Shown here: positions 16,595 to 25,121 of the stretch, in pieces
Numbering within the stretch: position 1 is the stretch's first letter
Layout of the letters: each line of letters starts with the position of its first letter
NCBI GenBank assembly: GCA_040752275.1
Contig: JBFMFH010000007.1
Location: forward strand, 1 to 64,000
Length of the DNA: 64,000 bases
Reading direction: 5' to 3'
Source of the DNA: JBFMFH01 sp040752275
GTDB lineage: Bacteria; Acidobacteriota; Vicinamibacteria; Vicinamibacterales; JAKQTR01
Program-made: the position numbers and the translations under genes
Notes under the pieces: generated by a model
The model's input: the letters and a program-made list of their open reading frames with translations, nothing else
The model's database searches: none
Told to the model about the DNA's origin: nothing

Positions 16595-17053
16595 TCAGGC
16601 CTCGACGAGAGCATGGCGGACAGGATAGTCGTGGTCAGGCGAGATGACCTGGTATCCGACCATCCGATCCGGGTTGATGACGATGGGAGCACGCAGATTG
16701 GCCCAGGCCTCACCCGAACCTGTCAGCGTCACGATCGCCAGCCACAGCAGTGCGGCGTCAGCCGTCGCACCGAGTCGGGTCCGATCGGCTTCGGTGAGCT
16801 CGTACGCGTAGCCAGGGTAGACCAGCCGCGGATCGACGGTGAGGAACGACCCGGGCGCGCCCCCGACAGAGCACAGACACTGGAATGGTGCCACCTCGGG
16901 AGCGGCGATGACGACGAACTGGCGGCAGAGTTCGAAGCCGGGCAGCCCCGCCGGAAACCGGACGAGATCCCGACGGTCGACCTCGAAGTTCCCGAATGCG
17001 GTCTCGAGATGAACTCGTGCGTCGCGCAGCCCGCCCGGGACCGCGGTGCTCAT
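16595..17053 (-). CDS. fliW: Flagellar assembly factor FliW
   Basis: FliW binds CsrA and free flagellin, so flagellin synthesis is matched to export. The 152-residue protein has the family pattern (TAFGNFEVDRRDLVRFPAGL, then GFELCRQFVVI, SFLTVDPRLVYPGYAYEL, NLRAPIVINPDRMVGYQVI). It overlaps the flgL end by four bases (ATGA), and csrA follows one base after its stop. The flgL-fliW-csrA order is the same as in many firmicutes and spirochaetes. Confidence 0.95.
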   Translation of the reverse strand: MSTAVPGGLRDARVHLETAFGNFEVDRRDLVRFPAGLPGFELCRQFVVIAAPEVAPFQCLCSVGGAPGSFLTVDPRLVYPGYAYELTEADRTRLGATADAALLWLAIVTLTGSGEAWANLRAPIVINPDRMVGYQVISPDHDYPVRHALVEA

Positions 17054-17943
17054 CGGAGGTAGTCCAGCAGCGACAGCCGCTGCGACAGGGCGATGGCGTT
17101 CAGCGTGGCCCGGTAGGCCGTGTCCGTGCGGGCGAGCGCGGTGGCTGATTCGGCGAGGTTCGCGTCTTCGAGATCCGAGAGGTGCGACAGCACCGCGAGC
17201 CGGCGAGCTCCAATGAGATCGCTTCGCGAGGTGATGGCCGCCAGATCGAGGCCCACTTGGCCGTGCACGACGCCGATGCGAGCCATGCCACGGCCGAGCG
17301 CCTCGATCCCCGCGTCCACCCCGGTGTCGGATCCGGCTCGTACGTCCGCGGCCAGCCGGTCCAGCGTCGTGAACAGGTCGTCGGCATCGCTGCCCTTGAG
17401 GATCGTCTCGCCGTCGAGGCTGAGACCGACACTGGTCTCGTCGTCGATGTCGACGGCGACCACCCCCGACCCACCCTCATAGGCGGACACGGACTCACCG
17501 ACCCGCTGGTACGGCGCGGTGAGAAGTTCGTCTCCGGACAGCAGGTAGGCCCCGCCGACGCGTGTGTTCACCGCCGCGAGGATTGAGTCCCTCAGGCCCA
17601 CCAGTTGCTGAGCGGCAGCTTCACGCTGGGCGGTAGTTGCGGACGAGCCAGTGCCGCTCATGGCGGCAACCTTGGCAGACGTGACCAGATCGCTGAGTTC
17701 TGATAACACGCCGTCGAGCACTTGCAGTCGCGACTGGGCCGAGGTCGCCGTTCTCGTGTATTGGTCGGCGCCAGCCAGCTGCGCGCGCAGGGTCACGCTC
17801 GTGGCGGAGGCCATCGGATCGTCACTCGGCGCATGTAACCGCCGGCCGGACGATATCTCCCGCTGCCGGGTGGCCATCTCGAGCGACAGCTCGGCCACCG
17901 CATTCGCCGCATCTCGGAACTGGGTGTTGAAGGTCACGCGCAT
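17050..17943 (-). CDS. flgL: Flagellar hook-filament junction protein FlgL (HAP3)
   Basis: FlgL joins the filament to FlgK at the hook tip. The 297-residue protein shows flagellin-like ends: RVTFNTQFRDAANAVAELSL and SGRRLHAPSDDPMASATSV near the N-terminus, and DLEDANLAESATALARTDTA with LSLLDYL at the C-terminus. The length is typical. It follows flgK by 30 bp and overlaps fliW. Confidence 0.95.
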   Translation of the reverse strand: MRVTFNTQFRDAANAVAELSLEMATRQREISSGRRLHAPSDDPMASATSVTLRAQLAGADQYTRTATSAQSRLQVLDGVLSELSDLVTSAKVAAMSGTGSSATTAQREAAAQQLVGLRDSILAAVNTRVGGAYLLSGDELLTAPYQRVGESVSAYEGGSGVVAVDIDDETSVGLSLDGETILKGSDADDLFTTLDRLAADVRAGSDTGVDAGIEALGRGMARIGVVHGQVGLDLAAITSRSDLIGARRLAVLSHLSDLEDANLAESATALARTDTAYRATLNAIALSQRLSLLDYLR

Positions 17944-17973
17944 GGTACCCTCGCTCGACGACCGATCCGTGTC

Positions 17974-19356
17974 CTAGCGACCCGCCATGGACAGCAGCAT
18001 CTCGATGGTCTCGTTGATCACCTGAAAGAACCGGGCGTTCGCTTCGTAGGCCCGCTGGTACCGCAGCATCATCATTGCCTCTTCGTCCAGGGACACTCCT
18101 GAGACGGCCTCGTCGAGTGCCTCCACCTGCTGGAGGATCGCGTGGCGGCTCTCTCGCTGGTCTCGTGCGGCTCGTGCGTCGGCGCCCACGCGATAGACAA
18201 GCTGGCTCCAGACGTCAGTCAGACTGGCGCGCCCCCCGTCCATGACGCGTGCATCCCGCAGCGAGGCGATCGAGCGGGCAACTTGGTTGTCCGCTGTCGA
18301 GGGGACTCCAGCCGCCGCCACTCTGGATGGATCCGCGGCCACGTCCGGATGAACGGCGATGGACGCCGCCGCCGCCGGTGCGGCGGCGAGCGGAACGAAG
18401 AAGGCTCCCGCCGGCTGGGTGTCGAGGTCGAACCCGCTGGTGTGGATCGTGTTGACCTCGGTCACGACGCCGTACGCCAGCGCGTCTAGTCGATTCCGGT
18501 AGTCCGGCACGAGCGCATCGCGGACGTGCAGCAGTCCACCGACCTCGCCGCCGGTCACGTTCGATGTGATGGTGTACGGTCCCAACCGCAGGTCGGCCAT
18601 TCCCGCCGGTCCCACCGACGTGGCCTCGACGCCGTAGCTGGTCGCACCGATGACAAGGCTCCGGCCTTCGGCAATGGTCACATCCACGCCCCCGTCGGAG
18701 CGGTCGATCATGGCCACGTTGACGAGTTCCGCGAGACGGCCGACCGCAAGCTTCTGTTGGTCACGAAGCGCCACGGCCGATCGGTCTCCCGGCGGCAATG
18801 CTCCGATCTGGGCATTCAGGTCGGCGATGCGTTGCGAGAGCGAGTTGACCTCGCCGACGAGCGCCCGCACCTGGCCGTCGGCGTCCCGCTGGACCTCCTC
18901 GAGTCTTCCGGCCGTGTCGTGGAAGGCCGAAGCCAGCTCGGCGCCGCGCGTGATGAACTGCTGCCGCGCGACAGCCGAGGTCGGATCGGCGGACAGATCC
19001 GACGCGGCGTCGAAGAAGGCACTCAGGCGGGCGTCGAGAGACCGCCCCGGCTGTCCGACCGCCACCTCGACGACGCTGAGCGCCTCGGCGATGGCGGCCT
19101 CGCGCTGTTCGATGGGCCGCTCCACCATCACGCGTCGTTCGAGTGCGCGGCTACGGGCCGCCTGGACGGTGCTCACCCGTACCCCTCCGCCTCCATCGAG
19201 CGCGGACACGGGAGCGACGCTGTCGAACACGACCTCGCGCCTGGAGTACCCGGGCGTGTTGACGTTGGCGATGTTCTGCCCGGTCACCTCGAGGCCGAAG
19301 CGCTGAGCCTCGAGCGTGCGGGACACCGAGCTCAGGGTGTGAAAGAGGCCGGACAC
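17974..19356 (-). CDS. flgK: Flagellar hook-associated protein FlgK (HAP1)
   Basis: The 460-residue junction protein has the rod/hook-type N-terminus (EVTGQNIANVNTPGYSRREV) and the C-terminal helix (SLDEEAMMMLRYQRAYEANA, then FFQVINETIEMLLSM) of the FlgK family. It is secreted through the flagellar type III apparatus, so no Sec signal is expected. The GTG start overlaps the stop of the upstream FlgN-like gene by one base. flgL follows. Confidence 0.96.
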   Translation of the reverse strand: MSGLFHTLSSVSRTLEAQRFGLEVTGQNIANVNTPGYSRREVVFDSVAPVSALDGGGGVRVSTVQAARSRALERRVMVERPIEQREAAIAEALSVVEVAVGQPGRSLDARLSAFFDAASDLSADPTSAVARQQFITRGAELASAFHDTAGRLEEVQRDADGQVRALVGEVNSLSQRIADLNAQIGALPPGDRSAVALRDQQKLAVGRLAELVNVAMIDRSDGGVDVTIAEGRSLVIGATSYGVEATSVGPAGMADLRLGPYTITSNVTGGEVGGLLHVRDALVPDYRNRLDALAYGVVTEVNTIHTSGFDLDTQPAGAFFVPLAAAPAAAASIAVHPDVAADPSRVAAAGVPSTADNQVARSIASLRDARVMDGGRASLTDVWSQLVYRVGADARAARDQRESRHAILQQVEALDEAVSGVSLDEEAMMMLRYQRAYEANARFFQVINETIEMLLSMAGR

Positions 19357-19730
19357 TACGCCGTCGCCTCCAGCGCGTGGCCTGGATCGGGCTGGCGGCC
19401 CTGATCGCCCCGTCGCCCATAGTCGGTTTCACCGGTCATGGCATGAAGCCGCAGGCTGGTCAGGTCGCAAAACGTGGAGCCCAGCTGCCTGCATCTCGCG
19501 AGTGCCGACCGTGTCTCGTCGGCGTCGGTCCGCAGAGACAGACCTTCAGCCCCGACACCGGCCTGGGTGCGGGCACGCCATTCCGGGACGATGGCCGCGA
19601 AGTCCCGCTCGCACTGCAGCAGGGTGTCGAGGTCGGCACCGACCAGCGCCTGCTCAAGTCGCCCGAGCACGTCGCGCACCTGGTTGATCGCGCGCTTGGT
19701 GGATCCCACCGTTTCCTCCGCTAGCGGCAC
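19356..19730 (-). CDS. flgN: FlgN-like export chaperone
   Basis: The 124-residue helical protein directly precedes flgK and flgL, the two clients of FlgN. It lacks a signal or membrane segment. The N-terminal half (INQVRDVLGRLEQALVGADL, then LDTLLQCERDF) has the helix pattern of FlgN proteins, whose sequences diverge strongly. The call rests on position, size and composition. Its stop overlaps the flgK GTG by one base. Confidence 0.65.
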   Translation of the reverse strand: MPLAEETVGSTKRAINQVRDVLGRLEQALVGADLDTLLQCERDFAAIVPEWRARTQAGVGAEGLSLRTDADETRSALARCRQLGSTFCDLTSLRLHAMTGETDYGRRGDQGRQPDPGHALEATA

Positions 19731-19849
19731 GCCGGGGCCGATTCCGGCGGGACCAGGTCAATCCGGACAGTCGGGCGCGACGCGCCGCGAGCGTCCGGGT
19801 GCCCTGAACGTCTGCGTCCGTCGACGTCGCGCTCTGGTGGATGGGAACG

Positions 19850-20149
19850 TCAGGATCCGAGGAGATGGTCGATCAGCCGCTCGGCCAGCTGTTCGGCGTC
19901 CTGTCCGACGTCACCCGCCTGGAGCTTCGCCCGCACCCGTTCGATCAGGTCATGACGCAAGTCGGGGCTCTCGGCTGCCGACCGCTGTGCGGCCGCGAGC
20001 AGCGCGACGTCCGCCGACCACTGGACCCGATCGGTGTCTTTGGTCTGCCTCCCGGCGGGGATGTCCGTCGCCCGGCCGGACCCGACCCGTTCTGCCCTGT
20101 CGGCGGCAGGGTCGAACGTGAGACTGGCCCTAGTGGCCTGGATGTTCAT
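19850..20149 (-). CDS. flgM: Anti-sigma-28 factor FlgM
   Basis: FlgM holds FliA inactive until the hook is finished and is then exported. The 99-residue product has the unstructured N-terminal half and the helical sigma-binding C-terminal part (RHDLIERVRAKLQAGDVGQD, then AEQLAERLIDHLL), typical of FlgM. The ATG at 20149 with AGGAG seven bases upstream is preferred over a start 54 bp earlier that would overlap flgJ further. It overlaps the end of flgJ by 20 bp, and the flgN-flgK unit follows. Confidence 0.85.
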   Translation of the reverse strand: MNIQATRASLTFDPAADRAERVGSGRATDIPAGRQTKDTDRVQWSADVALLAAAQRSAAESPDLRHDLIERVRAKLQAGDVGQDAEQLAERLIDHLLGS

Positions 20150-20996
20150 GGTCGGCTCCTGCAACGGCTGGCGGAGTACGCCTCTCGTCAAGAGAATCGG
20201 CAATCCCCTCCGCCAACTTTAACCCCGCCAATCCCGCGCCCCCCATGACCAGCGCATCGTCCGGGTTGATTCGCTTCCCGTCCTGGATCACCTCGAAGTG
20301 CAGGTGAGGTCCCGTGGCCCTTCCTGTCCGCCCCACGCGCCCCACTTCCTGACCTTGCGCAACCTCGTCCCCCTCGGCGACCGTCAGCGCCGAGAGATGC
20401 GCGTAGCGGGTGCGTACGCCGGACGGGTGCGCGATGACGATTGTCAGACCGTAGCCACCCGCCTCGCGGGCCTCGATGACGCGGCCGGCTGCGGCAGCAG
20501 GCACGGGTTGGCCATAGCCCGCTCGCAGATCGATACCGCCGTGGAACCTGGCTCCTCCGTCGAAGGGATCGTCGCGCCAGCCGTAACCCGACGTCACGCC
20601 CCCGTTGACGGCCGGCGCTGCCGGCACAGCTGCGGGCCGCTCGGCTGGCACCGCCGGGGCGGGCCGAACGGGTACGCCGCCGTCGGCGGGATCAGTGCTG
20701 ACCGTCTGCCGCGCCAGGGCGCCGGTCATGGCCGCAGCCAGACCGACGCCACCAGAGCGGCTGATGTGTCTCGCCAACTCAACGTCAATCGTATCGAGCA
20801 TGGCGGAGGCGTACATCCCGCCTTCTTGGCTCGGGTCGACCATCGCCTGGCGCATCTGCCGGAGCATCTGCAGGATCATCACGGACTCAAACTCGCGGGC
20901 CAGTTCGCCGGCGGTCAGGCGTTCAAGGCTGGCGCGGTCCCGATCTGGCCCTCCTGGCTGGGCGAGACCCGTGCGAATCGACTCGAGTCCGTTCAT
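20130..20996 (-). CDS. flgJ: FlgJ-type rod-binding domain fused to an M23 peptidase
   Basis: Residues about 28-95 match the rod-cap domain of FlgJ (LAREFESVMILQMLRQMR, GGMYASAMLDTIDVELA). A Pro/Ala linker (105-130) leads to a LytM/M23 domain with all zinc ligands: His152 and Asp156 in HGGIDLRAG, and His231/His233 in PHLHFE. Canonical FlgJ carries a glucosaminidase instead, so here a peptide-cleaving enzyme probably opens peptidoglycan for the rod. It has no Sec signal and is likely exported by the flagellar apparatus. It sits between flgI and flgM. The C-terminal 40 residues are unassigned. Confidence 0.88.
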   Translation of the reverse strand: MNGLESIRTGLAQPGGPDRDRASLERLTAGELAREFESVMILQMLRQMRQAMVDPSQEGGMYASAMLDTIDVELARHISRSGGVGLAAAMTGALARQTVSTDPADGGVPVRPAPAVPAERPAAVPAAPAVNGGVTSGYGWRDDPFDGGARFHGGIDLRAGYGQPVPAAAAGRVIEAREAGGYGLTIVIAHPSGVRTRYAHLSALTVAEGDEVAQGQEVGRVGRTGRATGPHLHFEVIQDGKRINPDDALVMGGAGLAGLKLAEGIADSLDERRTPPAVAGADHEHPGH

Positions 20997-21008
20997 GTCC
21001 GCCGTACC

Positions 21009-22130
21009 TCAGATGATGACCAGCTCGGCCTTCAGGGCACCGGCCGCCTTCAGGGCCTGCATGATCGCGATGATGTCCCGCGGCGTCGCTCCCAGGGCGT
21101 TCAAGGCCCGCACCACCTCGAGGAGGGTCGCCCCTTCCTCGAGAGCGACGAGCTTGGCATCCCCTTCGTCGACTTCGACGCGTTCCTGCGGCACGACCAC
21201 CGTCTGGCCTTGCTTGGACAACGGGGCTGGCTGCGACACGTCGTAGTGTGTGGTGATCCGGACCGAGAGGTTTCCGTGCGCCACTGCCGCGGCGGCGAGG
21301 CGCACCTGTGATCCCACGACGACCGTGCCCGTGCGCTCATTGAGCACGACTCTCGCGGCTTCGTCGACCTGGACGGGAAGCGGCTCGATCCGGGCCATCA
21401 GGTCCGGAACGGCGTTCTGGTAGCTCTCCGGCACCTCGACAAGGACACTTGCCGAGTCTGTGACACGGGCGACTTCCGCCCGGAGCTCCGCATTGACGGC
21501 CTCCGCGACGCGTCTGGCACTGACGAAGTCGGGGTCGTGCAGCGCCAGGACGATCTCCCGGCTCGGCGTCATCTGGACGCGCGAGGCCGTCTGCACCAGC
21601 CCGCCGCCCGGCACCCGGCCTGCCGTGAGGTGATTGACCTGCACGCTGTTCCCGCCTTTGCCTCCGGCGAAACCGCCCAGCGACAGAGGGCCCTGAGCCA
21701 GGGCGAAGATCGTCCCATCCGGTCCGCGAAGGGCCGTGGCCAGGAGCGTGCCGCCCTGGAGGCTGCGGGCATCACCGACCGACGATACGGTGACGTCGAT
21801 GCGCGCGCCAGGTCTCGCGAACGGCACCAGCTCGGCGGTGACGAGGACCGCCGCGACGTTCTCGATCTTGACCTCGCCTGGCGGCACCACCACTCCCAGC
21901 TTCTGCAGCATGTTGGCCAGGGACTGGGCCGAGAAGAGCGTCTGGCGGCGGTCGCCGGTCTTGTTGAGGCCGGCGACCAGCCCGTAGCCGATGAGCGGCG
22001 TCGAGTGCACGCCCTGGAGGGTGACGACGTCCTTGAGACGTGGCTGGGCGTCGGTCTCGACGGGCACGATCATCAGCGCAGCGGAGAGGCTTGCCGCCAG
22101 CAGTGTCGATACGGAGATGCGCGGGATCAT
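21009..22130 (-). CDS. flgI: Flagellar P-ring protein FlgI
   Basis: FlgI forms the peptidoglycan-level bushing around the rod. The 373-residue precursor has a Sec signal peptide (about 1-28, ending TDAQ) and the conserved body: RLKDVVTLQGVHSTPLIGYG, GTLLATALRGPDGTIFALAQ, NERTGTVVVGSQVRLAAAAV, and the C-terminal TLLEVVRALNALGATPRDII. Full length. It lies between flgH and flgJ, with gaps under 20 bp. Confidence 0.96.
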   Translation of the reverse strand: MIPRISVSTLLAASLSAALMIVPVETDAQPRLKDVVTLQGVHSTPLIGYGLVAGLNKTGDRRQTLFSAQSLANMLQKLGVVVPPGEVKIENVAAVLVTAELVPFARPGARIDVTVSSVGDARSLQGGTLLATALRGPDGTIFALAQGPLSLGGFAGGKGGNSVQVNHLTAGRVPGGGLVQTASRVQMTPSREIVLALHDPDFVSARRVAEAVNAELRAEVARVTDSASVLVEVPESYQNAVPDLMARIEPLPVQVDEAARVVLNERTGTVVVGSQVRLAAAAVAHGNLSVRITTHYDVSQPAPLSKQGQTVVVPQERVEVDEGDAKLVALEEGATLLEVVRALNALGATPRDIIAIMQALKAAGALKAELVII

Positions 22131-22148
22131 GGCGTCTCGTCCCTGCCG

Positions 22149-22844
22149 TCAGAAGATCTTGTTGAGAATCCGGATGAGCCATCCCGGCTTCAGGTTGTCT
22201 TTGATGAGCCCTTGGCCGAAGTACCGGATCCGGAACTGCCCGACGCGCGTGGAGAATACCGAGTTGTCTGGCATCACATCGGCCGGCCGCACGACTCCGG
22301 TCAAGACGACCACCTGGCGGTCGCCGTTGATGTCAATCTCGCGTGCGCCTTCGAGCACGAGATCACCGTTCGGCAGGACTTCGACCACTCGCGCGGTGAC
22401 CACGGCGCTGAGTTCGCTGCTGCGTGACGTCGCGCCGCCACCTTTGAAGTTCGTGTTGCTGCCGAGGTTGACCAGTGACGCGGGGTCGATCCACGACGGC
22501 AACTTGTGTTGGAGGCCAAACAGGCTCGGCACTGCCGCACTGCCGTTGCTCGTCTTGTCGAGAGCCGTATCAGCCGACCCGAGGGCCACGATGCTCTCAA
22601 CCACCCTGATGGTCACCAGGTCATTGACCCGGCGCGCCCGCGTGTCGCGTGTCAGGTCGGCCATCCAACCGATCGCGGGTTCGTCGACGGCCGATGTGCG
22701 GCGGGCCGATTCCAGGTACGCCTGGAGCTGCGCGTCGTAACCCGATCCCTTCGGGGGCGACTGCTGGGCGGAGGCCTGGCTCCCTGTGCACGCAACGGCG
22801 AGGGCCACGACCCACGGCTCCCACGTAGGACGATTACTTCTCAT
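22149..22844 (-). CDS. flgH: Flagellar L-ring protein FlgH
   Basis: FlgH forms the outer-membrane ring. The 231-residue precursor has an N-terminal signal (about 1-26). A Cys at position 19 (LAVAC) gives only a weak lipobox, so lipoprotein processing is uncertain. Family motifs are present (RARRVNDLVTIRVVESIVAL, NGDLVLEGAREIDINGDRQV, VVLTGVVRPADV). FlgH with FlgI implies a diderm cell. It overlaps flgA by 11 bp. Confidence 0.94.
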   Translation of the reverse strand: MRSNRPTWEPWVVALAVACTGSQASAQQSPPKGSGYDAQLQAYLESARRTSAVDEPAIGWMADLTRDTRARRVNDLVTIRVVESIVALGSADTALDKTSNGSAAVPSLFGLQHKLPSWIDPASLVNLGSNTNFKGGGATSRSSELSAVVTARVVEVLPNGDLVLEGAREIDINGDRQVVVLTGVVRPADVMPDNSVFSTRVGQFRIRYFGQGLIKDNLKPGWLIRILNKIF

Positions 22845-23571
22845 GGAGGACCTCGACTTCTCCTGGCCCCGTCACGACGCCGGTCATCAGGCGCTGGCTC
22901 TGGGGATTGATCACCCTGATGCGATCGTTCCGCCGTCCGCTCTGCTGGGCAACGGCCGCTCCGGTCACTTCCACGAAGCCGATGATGGCGTGTGTCCGGA
23001 CGGTATCGCCGCTGCGGACGAGCGGCGGCAGCTTCGCGATCTGTGTGGTCAGGATCTCGTTGACGCGGAGGTCGCGAACGGCTCTGGCACCAGCCAGGTC
23101 CGCGAGCACCGGAAGCGGCGCCAGCGACACGTGGCTGACCTCGCCGTCGATGAGGTTCAGGTCCGATGCGGTCAGCACGTGTCCCCTCGGAACGGCGCGA
23201 GCCGTCCTGACGTGGTCGATGGCGACGCTGATGGATGCGAGCGCGTGGCCGACGCGCGTGCGCGTGCGGCGTCCGGCGCGTTCCTGCTCGGCGGTCAGCG
23301 TGAAGCGCACGGGCCGACCCAGCCTCGCACCAGGTTCGACGGCGCACTGTAGGGTTGCCCAGTCAGCCGGTGCCGCCAGTGCAACCTTGACGTCGTCGAG
23401 GCGTACCGCCGCAGCCTGTCCCATCCGTGCGCGAATCGCCCGGACCATGGCCAGACGTACGGCCGGCTCGGCCGCCTCCCGGCTGCCGGCGAGCGCGTGG
23501 CTCGAGCAGAGCGCCAGCAGCACGGCAGACGCGCTAGCGAGCCATGTTGTTGACCTGCGCGAGCATCTCAT
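22834..23571 (-). CDS. flgA: Flagellar P-ring assembly chaperone FlgA
   Basis: FlgA is a periplasmic chaperone needed for FlgI ring formation. The 245-residue product begins with a signal peptide (about 1-28, ending SHALAG). It ends in the SAF/FlgA C-terminal domain (ARAVPRGHVLTASDLNLID, GDTVRTHAIIGFVEVTGAAV, DRIRVINPQSQRLMTGVV). The start overlaps the end of flgG by 38 bp, and the gene is conserved in position between flgG and flgH. Confidence 0.92.
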   Translation of the reverse strand: MRCSRRSTTWLASASAVLLALCSSHALAGSREAAEPAVRLAMVRAIRARMGQAAAVRLDDVKVALAAPADWATLQCAVEPGARLGRPVRFTLTAEQERAGRRTRTRVGHALASISVAIDHVRTARAVPRGHVLTASDLNLIDGEVSHVSLAPLPVLADLAGARAVRDLRVNEILTTQIAKLPPLVRSGDTVRTHAIIGFVEVTGAAVAQQSGRRNDRIRVINPQSQRLMTGVVTGPGEVEVLHEK

Positions 23572-24322
23572 CGGCGGCCTTCACGACTCGGGAGTTCGCC
23601 TCGTAGGCGCGCTGTCCGAGAATCATATTGACCATCTCTTCGACGACACTGACGTTCGACTCTTCGAGGAAGCCCTGCGCCAAGGTGCCCAGTCCGTCGC
23701 TGCCGGGGACACCTGTCACAGGCTCACCGGAGGCCGTCGTCACCGTGAACAGGTTGGCACCGATGCCGGCCAGTCCGGAGGGGTTCTGGAACGACGCCAG
23801 TTCCAGCGTCCCAACCTGCTGCGACGCGCTCTGGCCCGCCATCGTCGCCGATACGATCCCGTCCCGCGAGATCGAGAGCGAGAGTGCGTTCTGCGGGATG
23901 GAGATCTGGGGCTCCACGGGATAGCCATCGGTCGTGACGAGCAGGCCTTCGCCGTTCAGGTGCAGGGACCCGGCGCGCGTGTAGGCAGTACCGCCGTCGG
24001 GCAACGAGACCTGCAGGAAGCCCCGGCCCTCGATCGCCAGGTCCAGTGGATTGCCCGTCGAGCGCAGGTTCCCGGTGCTGAAGTCTCTGACGGTCGCCAC
24101 GGGTCGTGTGCCCAAGCCGACCTCGAGGCCCGTTGGGGATTCGGCAGAGGTGGAGGTCGGACTACCCGCGGTCCTGATCTGCTGGTAGACCAGGTCTTCG
24201 AACTCCATTCGGCTCTTCTTGAAGCCGGTGGTGTTGACGTTGGCCAGGTTATGCGCCACGTTGTCGATGTTGGACTGCTGCGCCGACATGCCGCTTGCCG
24301 CTGTGTAGAGGGCACGGATCAT
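23534..24322 (-). CDS. flgG: Flagellar distal rod protein FlgG
   Basis: FlgG builds the distal rod. The 262-residue protein starts MIRALYTAASGMSAQQSNID with the NLANVNTTGFKKSRMEFEDL signature. It carries GFLQVSLPDGGTAYTRAGSL in the middle and ends with the conserved C-terminal helix (EMVNMILGQRAYEANSRVVK). The length is typical (260-264). A sigma-54 promoter match lies 30 bp upstream. It heads the flgG-A-H-I-J-M run. Confidence 0.97.
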   Translation of the reverse strand: MIRALYTAASGMSAQQSNIDNVAHNLANVNTTGFKKSRMEFEDLVYQQIRTAGSPTSTSAESPTGLEVGLGTRPVATVRDFSTGNLRSTGNPLDLAIEGRGFLQVSLPDGGTAYTRAGSLHLNGEGLLVTTDGYPVEPQISIPQNALSLSISRDGIVSATMAGQSASQQVGTLELASFQNPSGLAGIGANLFTVTTASGEPVTGVPGSDGLGTLAQGFLEESNVSVVEEMVNMILGQRAYEANSRVVKAADEMLAQVNNMAR

Positions 24323-24351
24323 TGCGTCAACTCCTGTCTATCCGCCGAAGG

Positions 24352-24367
24352 AGCAAGATCCGATCCA
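24352..24367 (-). promoter_or_regulatory. Sigma-54 promoter of the flgG unit
   Basis: On the minus strand TGGATCGGATCTTGCT fits TGGCACG-N4-TTGCW with two mismatches and correct GG/GC spacing. It lies in the only sizeable gap (71 bp) between flgF and flgG. The predicted leader of about 20 nt contains the GGAG of flgG. Confidence 0.55.
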
Positions 24368-24393
24368 ACGCTCCCTGCCACCGATAGCGGGGT

Positions 24394-25119
24394 CTAGCGG
24401 CGTCCCAGCTCGGTGATCGCCCGCCCATCCATGTCGTTCATCAGTACCGATATGCCGCGATGCAGGGCTTCGAATCCCCGCACCACGTCAGTCAGTTGCG
24501 CCATCGATTCGGCCATCGCCACATTGGACTGCTCGAGTGATCCTGCCCGGATCGTCCCGTCCGTGTTGGCCTCTCCCGCCAGGTCGTCCGGGGCCCGGAA
24601 GTGCACGCCGTCCTCGCGGATGAGCCGCTCCGGCTCCTCGAACACCGTGACGGCGGGCCGGCCGACGGTCGTCTTTCCGACACGAAGGGTCCCGTCCGGC
24701 CCGATCTCCAGACTCCCAGGCGGCAGCTTCAGGGGCGATCCCGATTCGCCGAGCAGCGGCGAGCCGTCGACGGTGGTCACGGTGCCATCGGCGAGGCGCG
24801 TGAAGTGGCCGTTGCGGGTGTAGCGGACCCCGGCAGGCGTCTGGACGGAGAAGAACCCCGGTCCTTCGATCGCGAAGTCGAGGTCCCGGCCTGTCGGCAC
24901 CAGCGGGCCTGTGGCGAAGTTCGTCCGGGGAGCGCCGGCGACGACGTCGAAGACCGAGTCGAGCACAGACGCGAACGAGCCGCGCCCGGCGACCCGCGCG
25001 CCGGCCCGTTCGATCTTGTAGCCGGCCGTGCTGCTGTTGGCGATGTCGACGGCCAGCCGGTCCAGCCGATCGGCCCGGGCTTGCAGTCCGCTGAGCGCTG
25101 CGTAGACTCCGTGTGGCAT
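24394..25119 (-). CDS. flgF: Flagellar proximal rod protein FlgF
   Basis: The 241-residue protein has the rod-protein N-terminus (YAALSGLQARADRLDRLAVD, IANSSTAGYK), the DLDFAIEGPGFFSVQTPAG core and a C-terminal helix (MAQLTDVVRGFEALHRGISV). Its length and shorter linker fit FlgF, the proximal rod subunit that precedes FlgG. The ATG at 25119 is the homology-supported start; upstream frame belongs to the preceding gene. It ends the fliL-to-flgF run. Confidence 0.92.
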   Translation of the reverse strand: MPHGVYAALSGLQARADRLDRLAVDIANSSTAGYKIERAGARVAGRGSFASVLDSVFDVVAGAPRTNFATGPLVPTGRDLDFAIEGPGFFSVQTPAGVRYTRNGHFTRLADGTVTTVDGSPLLGESGSPLKLPPGSLEIGPDGTLRVGKTTVGRPAVTVFEEPERLIREDGVHFRAPDDLAGEANTDGTIRAGSLEQSNVAMAESMAQLTDVVRGFEALHRGISVLMNDMDGRAITELGRR

Positions 25120-25121
25120 GA

